From Rubricoccus marinus (GTDB lineage Bacteria > Bacteroidota > Rhodothermia > Rhodothermales > Rubricoccaceae): a stretch of DNA of 64,000 bases. The stretch lies in contig NZ_MQWB01000001.1 in assembly GCF_002257665.1 (NCBI RefSeq), positions 1,273,828 to 1,337,827 of the forward strand. Direction: 5' to 3'. Of the stretch, positions 60,557 to 64,000 are shown one piece after another. The position numbers and the translations under genes are program-made. Under the pieces are notes generated by a model, which saw only the letters and a program-made list of their open reading frames with translations, ran no database searches and was not told where the DNA came from. Each line of letters starts with the position of its first letter. The first letter of the stretch is position 1.

Positions 60557-61720
60557 ATGAACTTGTTCGCGAACCCCGACTCCGAACTGGACGAGCGGCG
60601 CGCTCTTATCGCCCTCGCGGCCGTTCCTGGTGTGGGGTCGGGACGCGCACGGGCTCTGCTCTCGGCGCTGGGCAGCGCCGCCGAGGTGTTCGCCTCGCCA
60701 GAGGCCCGGCTGGCGCGCGTGGACGGCATCGGAAAGGGCACGGCGCGGGCCATCGCGCGGGCGGACCCGTGGGCCTACGCCGACGCGCAGCTCGCGACGG
60801 CGGAGAAGCTGGGCGCAACGCTCCTCACGCTCGCAGACGACGGCTACCCGGAGCGCCTGCGCCAGATTTACGATCCGCCGCCGTTTCTCTGGGTGCGCGG
60901 CGAGATCACGCCAGAGGACGCGCGGGCCGTGGCAGTGGTCGGCACGCGGAAGGCCAGCGACGAAGGCCGCCGCGCGGCGCACCGCCTGGGCCGCGAGCTG
61001 TCCGACGCCGGCGTGACGGTCGTGAGCGGGCTGGCCTACGGCATCGACATCGAGGCGCACCGGGGCGCCCTGGCCTCTGGCGGGCGGACGATCGCCGTCC
61101 TGGGCTCGGGCGTGGACCGGATCTACCCCTCGCGCCACGCCAACACCGTCCGGCAGATCCTCGAAGAGGGGAGAGGCGCCGTCGTCAGCGAGCTCTCGCT
61201 CGGGACGAAGCCCGACGCCGGCAACTTCCCGCGCCGCAACCGCATCATCGCGGGCTTGAGCGTCGCGACGGTCGTGGCCGAGGCACGCGTCTCGGGCGGC
61301 GCGCTGCTGACGGCCATGATGGCGCTGGAGCAGAACCGCGAGGTGTTCGCCTTCCCGGTCTCCATCTTCTCCGAGGCGCAAGGCACCAACCGCCTTATCC
61401 AGCGCGGCTTCGCCGCCCTCGCGACCTCTGCCGCCGACATCCTGGAGGATCTCGCGCCACTACTCCCGGCCTCTGGCGCGGCTCTAGGAGCAGCCGAGGC
61501 CTCTGGCGCCAACGGCGCGACACCTGCGCCAGAGGCCCCGCCGGACCTCACCGCTGGCGAGCGGAAGTTGTTCAACGCACTGAGGACGGAGCCGCGGCAC
61601 CTGGACACGATCTGCGCCGAGACCGGCGTGGACACGTCGACGGCACTCGTCTACCTGTTGAAGTTGGAGTTCCGAGGCCTGGTGCGCCAACTCGCTGGAA
61701 AGCAGTTCTATCGGGGCTAA
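60557..61720 (+). CDS. dprA: DNA-processing protein DprA
   Basis: A protein of about 387 residues that loads RecA onto incoming single-stranded DNA in natural transformation. An N-terminal helix-hairpin-helix-like region (residues 15-60) is followed by the Rossmann-like DprA core: VAVVGTRKASDEGRRAAHRLGRELSDAGVTVVSGLAYGID, IAVLGSGVDRIYPSRH, GTKPDAGNFPRRNRIIAGLS and GSGALLTA-type AEARVSGGALLTAMMALEQNREVFAFP. A C-terminal winged-helix DML1-like domain ends the protein. I took the ATG at 60557; one at 60518 is possible. The linker near residue 310 is made largely of copies of the nine-base word. Relevant to the uptake-sequence idea. Confidence 0.94.
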   Translation: MNLFANPDSELDERRALIALAAVPGVGSGRARALLSALGSAAEVFASPEARLARVDGIGKGTARAIARADPWAYADAQLATAEKLGATLLTLADDGYPERLRQIYDPPPFLWVRGEITPEDARAVAVVGTRKASDEGRRAAHRLGRELSDAGVTVVSGLAYGIDIEAHRGALASGGRTIAVLGSGVDRIYPSRHANTVRQILEEGRGAVVSELSLGTKPDAGNFPRRNRIIAGLSVATVVAEARVSGGALLTAMMALEQNREVFAFPVSIFSEAQGTNRLIQRGFAALATSAADILEDLAPLLPASGAALGAAEASGANGATPAPEAPPDLTAGERKLFNALRTEPRHLDTICAETGVDTSTALVYLLKLEFRGLVRQLAGKQFYRG

Positions 61721-61778
61721 ACGGCTGCGCGGAACGGCAGAGCCTCTGGCGGGTCCGAAGGTGCCCCTCTCTGCTCGT

Positions 61779-62909
61779 ATGGTCTCCGCTCTCAAAGTCT
61801 TCCTCCTCATTTTAGCAGCCGTGTGGGTGATCGCGACGGCGCTGCCGTTTATCCGCGCCCCGTACTGGTGGGTGCGGATGTTCGACTTCCCCCGTGCCCA
61901 GATCACCGTCGGCGCGCTGGTTACGCTGGGGCTGTTCGGGCTCGTCAATATTGGCATGGCGGAGCCGAAGCGGTGGGAGTGGGTCACGTTTGCCTTGCTG
62001 GGCATTGCGGTGGCGTACCAGGTCTACCGGATGTTGCCGTACACGAAGGTGTGGAGCGAGCAGGTGGTGCGCGCCGCGCCAGACGCCGACCCGGACCGCC
62101 GCATCCGGCTCGTGATCTCGAACGTGCTGATGGAAAACCGCGACGGCGAGCGCTGGCTTGAGGTCATCCGCGATGCGGACCCCGACGTGATGGCGGCGGT
62201 GGAGACCGACGAGTGGTGGGCCGAGACCGCCAGAGGCCTTGAAGAGACGCTGCCGTACGCTATCGAGGTGCCGCAAGACGACACCTACGGCATGCTCGTC
62301 CGCAGCCGCCTTCCCATCGTCAACCATGAGGTCCGGCACTTCGTGGAGGAGACCGTCCCCAGCATTGAGGCGACGCTGGAGCTGGCCTCTGGCGAGCACA
62401 TCAAGCTCCTCATCCTGCACCCGCGCCCGCCGCGGCCGGACATCCAGCAGGACTCGCGCCTGCGCGACGCCGAACTCGTCATGGCCGGGCGCGAGGTCGC
62501 CACCTTCGACGTGCCTACGCTCGTCGCGGGGGACCTCAACGATGTGGCGTGGAGCCGGAGCACGACGCTGTTCCAGAAGCTTTCCGGCCTGCTCGATCCG
62601 CGGATCGGCCGCGGGCTGTTCTCCACGTTCCACGCGGACCACTGGTGGCTCCGCTACCCGCTGGACCACGTGTTCCACTCCGACGACCTCGCGCTCGTCG
62701 AGATCCAGCGGCTGGGCAACGTCGGGAGCGATCACTTCCCCATGATGATCGAGCTCGCGATCGACCCATCTGTCCGTCCACTTCAGGAGGCACCGGACAA
62801 GAACCGCGAGGACGTGGACCAGGCGGACGAAGCCGTCGAGGAGGCCGCCGAACAACTCGTCGAGGAGTCGCCCTCGGAGCGGAGGGAGCGCCAAATCGAG
62901 GACCAGTAA
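61779..62909 (+). CDS. Membrane-anchored endonuclease/exonuclease/phosphatase-family protein
   Basis: A 376-residue protein with three N-terminal membrane helices (ALKVFLLILAAVWVIATALPF, ITVGALVTLGLFGLVNI, WVTFALLGIAVAYQV) and a C-terminal EEP (DNase I-like) domain on the outer side: ISNVLMENRDGERWLEVIRDADPDVMAAVET, AGDLNDVAWS and GNVGSDHFPMM, which carry the Asn, Glu, Asp and His of the active site. This matches the YafD-like group. The tail (from about residue 340) is strongly acidic with EE repeats. I chose the ATG at 61779 over a GTG six codons upstream. Substrate unknown. Confidence 0.88.
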   Translation: MVSALKVFLLILAAVWVIATALPFIRAPYWWVRMFDFPRAQITVGALVTLGLFGLVNIGMAEPKRWEWVTFALLGIAVAYQVYRMLPYTKVWSEQVVRAAPDADPDRRIRLVISNVLMENRDGERWLEVIRDADPDVMAAVETDEWWAETARGLEETLPYAIEVPQDDTYGMLVRSRLPIVNHEVRHFVEETVPSIEATLELASGEHIKLLILHPRPPRPDIQQDSRLRDAELVMAGREVATFDVPTLVAGDLNDVAWSRSTTLFQKLSGLLDPRIGRGLFSTFHADHWWLRYPLDHVFHSDDLALVEIQRLGNVGSDHFPMMIELAIDPSVRPLQEAPDKNREDVDQADEAVEEAAEQLVEESPSERRERQIEDQ

Positions 62910-62911
62910 CG

Positions 62912-62927
62912 CCTCTGGCGCCAGAGG
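62912..62927. repeat. Inverted pair of the nine-base word after the EEP gene
   Basis: CCTCTGGCGCCAGAGG, 2 bases after the stop codon of the EEP-domain gene. Confidence 0.8.
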
Positions 62928-63034
62928 TGACGCGCGCCCCAGCGGCGCGCCGCTGGCTTCCGGATGCCGCGCCAGAGGCCGGGGACTTCGGGCGGATTCC
63001 ATCTGCGGCGCGGCCTCTGGCGAAACGGCCTCGG

Positions 63035-63041
63035 TAGCTTG
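63035..63041 (+). promoter_or_regulatory. TAGCTTG promoter element, isocitrate dehydrogenase gene
   Basis: TAGCTTG lies 24 bases before the ATG at 63066, the same spacing as for obgE and the metallophosphoesterase gene. Confidence 0.5.
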
Positions 63042-63065
63042 CGGCACACTCCTTTCGCACGCAAC

Positions 63066-64000
63066 ATGGCTACCCCCGCAACTCTCATCTACGGCGACGG
63101 CATCGGTCCCGAAGTCGTCAAGGCTACCGTCCACGTCCTCGAAGCCACCGGCGTCGAGTTCGAGTGGGACGAGCAGCAGGCGGGGCTGGGCGCGTACGAG
63201 GCGACGGGCAACCCGCTTCCGGACGCGACCGTCGAGAGCATCGAGCGGACCAAGCTCGCGCTTAAGGGACCCCTCACGACGCCCGTCGGCAGCGGCTTCC
63301 GCAGCATCAACGTGGCGCTGCGCAAGCGCTTCGACTGCTACGCCAACATTCGGCCGTGCGTCACGCTGCCCAACACCAAGGGGCCGTTCGAGGGCATCGA
63401 CCTGATGCTCTACCGCGAGAACACCGAGGGCCTCTACACCGGCATCGAGTACCGCGACGACCGCAACGACATCGCGGACGCCGTTGCGCGCTACTCCCGC
63501 AAGGGCTGTGAGCGCATCGTGCGCTACGCCTTCGAGGACGCCATCAAGCGCGGTCGCAAGCGGCTCACGCTCGTGCACAAGGCCAACATCCTCAAGGAGA
63601 CCGGCGGCATGTTCCTTCGCATCGGCAAGGAGATCGCCGAGGAGTACCCGCAGATCCAGTTCGACGACCGGATCGTGGACAACATGGCGATGCAGCTCGT
63701 CATCCGGCCGCAGGAGTACGATTCCATCGTGACCTCCAACCTGTTCGGGGACATCCTATCGGACCTGATGAGCGGGCTCGTCGGCGGGCTCGGTGTGACG
63801 GGATCGGCAAACATCGGCGAGGAGCACGCGCTGTTCGAGGCCGTGCACGGCTCGGCGCCTGACATCGCGGGCCAGGGCATCGCTAACCCGACGGCCATCA
63901 TCCGCTCCGGCGAGATGATGCTCCGCTACCTCGGCGAGAACGCCGCCGCGGACGCCGTCGCGACGGCGCTGCACGATGTGTACGCGGAGAACACCCACCT
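63066..64000 (+). CDS. NAD-dependent isocitrate dehydrogenase, 3' end outside window
   Basis: 311 residues are visible; the frame is still open at the right edge. The sequence belongs to the isocitrate/isopropylmalate dehydrogenase family: LIYGDGIGPEVVKAT at the start, LKGPLTTPVGSGFRSINVALRKRFDCYANIRPC near residue 70 (substrate loop with GSGFRSINVALRK, which favours isocitrate), LYRENTEGLYTGIEY near 120, VHKANILKETGG near 175, NLFGDILSDL near 228 and HGSAPDIAGQGIANPTA near 262. It oxidises isocitrate to 2-oxoglutarate in the citric acid cycle. NAD preference is inferred from similarity to short NAD-IDH forms and from the family, not proven. Copies of the nine-base word are absent here, as expected for a highly conserved gene. 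Confidence 0.92.
   Translation, partial: MATPATLIYGDGIGPEVVKATVHVLEATGVEFEWDEQQAGLGAYEATGNPLPDATVESIERTKLALKGPLTTPVGSGFRSINVALRKRFDCYANIRPCVTLPNTKGPFEGIDLMLYRENTEGLYTGIEYRDDRNDIADAVARYSRKGCERIVRYAFEDAIKRGRKRLTLVHKANILKETGGMFLRIGKEIAEEYPQIQFDDRIVDNMAMQLVIRPQEYDSIVTSNLFGDILSDLMSGLVGGLGVTGSANIGEEHALFEAVHGSAPDIAGQGIANPTAIIRSGEMMLRYLGENAAADAVATALHDVYAENTH

Noticed and set aside
1-64000. CRISPR array made of the frequent short repeat
   Set aside because: Copies are unevenly spaced, lie mostly within genes and occur on both strands; no direct-repeat/spacer array exists.
1-64000. tRNA, rRNA or other structured RNA genes
   Set aside because: I checked the gaps for cloverleaf-like or rRNA-like sequence and saw none.

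Overview
The window is 64 kb of very GC-rich bacterial chromosome packed with genes; no intergenic gap exceeds about 260 bases. Gene content (a C-terminal sorting domain of the Por/type IX secretion kind, cbb3 oxidase genes in the order ccoN-O-Q-P-G-H-I-S with a monohaem CcoP, an exosortase with a PID-CTERM-like substrate, TAnnTTnG-type promoter elements) points to the Bacteroidota/Rhodothermota side of the tree, most likely a marine Rhodothermota such as the Rubricoccaceae. That placement is inference; no rRNA gene is present. A nine-base word, GCCTCTGGC/GCCAGAGGC, is scattered through almost every gene and gap (15 copies in the first 2 kb), and inverted pairs of it form 16-20 bp palindromes at many gene ends.

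Region 1 (1-11.7 kb): a partial gene, a SafE-like membrane protein, then on the minus strand a complete cbb3 cytochrome oxidase set (ccoN, ccoO, ccoQ, ccoP, ccoG, a very short ccoH-like gene, ccoI, ccoS and an Fn3-like membrane protein). A frameshifted cupin gene and a truncated haemoglobin follow on the plus strand. Five 19-bp dyads of the type TGTAGGGGnnnnCCCTACA lie at the transcription-unit boundaries of this block, and a sixth lies in the universal-stress-protein cluster at 24.3 kb.

Region 2 (11.7-28.3 kb): a subtilisin-like lipoprotein, a frameshifted propeller/adenylate cyclase, a K+/H+ antiporter, then a FixL-like haem-PAS histidine kinase with a LuxR-type response regulator. Four universal stress proteins, an Acg-type nitroreductase and a P1B-4-type metal ATPase come next. 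Together with the cbb3 oxidase and the haemoglobin this looks like an oxygen-limitation regulon.

Region 3 (28.3-37.6 kb): secreted M28 and M14 peptidases, a BaiN-like flavoprotein, a small PID-CTERM-like protein, a type IX-secreted lamin-tail protein that lacks the nine-base word over most of its length, and a metallophosphoesterase.

Region 4 (37.7-47.1 kb): an exopolysaccharide locus: rmlB, rmlA, a flippase, two glycosyltransferases, a sulfotransferase, an exosortase with a partner membrane protein, and wecB preceded by a 7-bp tandem repeat.

Region 5 (47.1-49.6 kb): four small unknown genes poor in the nine-base word. One attC-like site and one half-site suggest remnant integron cassettes.

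Region 6 (49.6-64 kb): housekeeping genes: an oxidoreductase, purE, an M48 peptidase with lemA, purK, ftsK, rnhA, an outer-membrane protein, obgE, dprA, a membrane-anchored EEP protein and the start of an isocitrate dehydrogenase gene that runs off the right edge.
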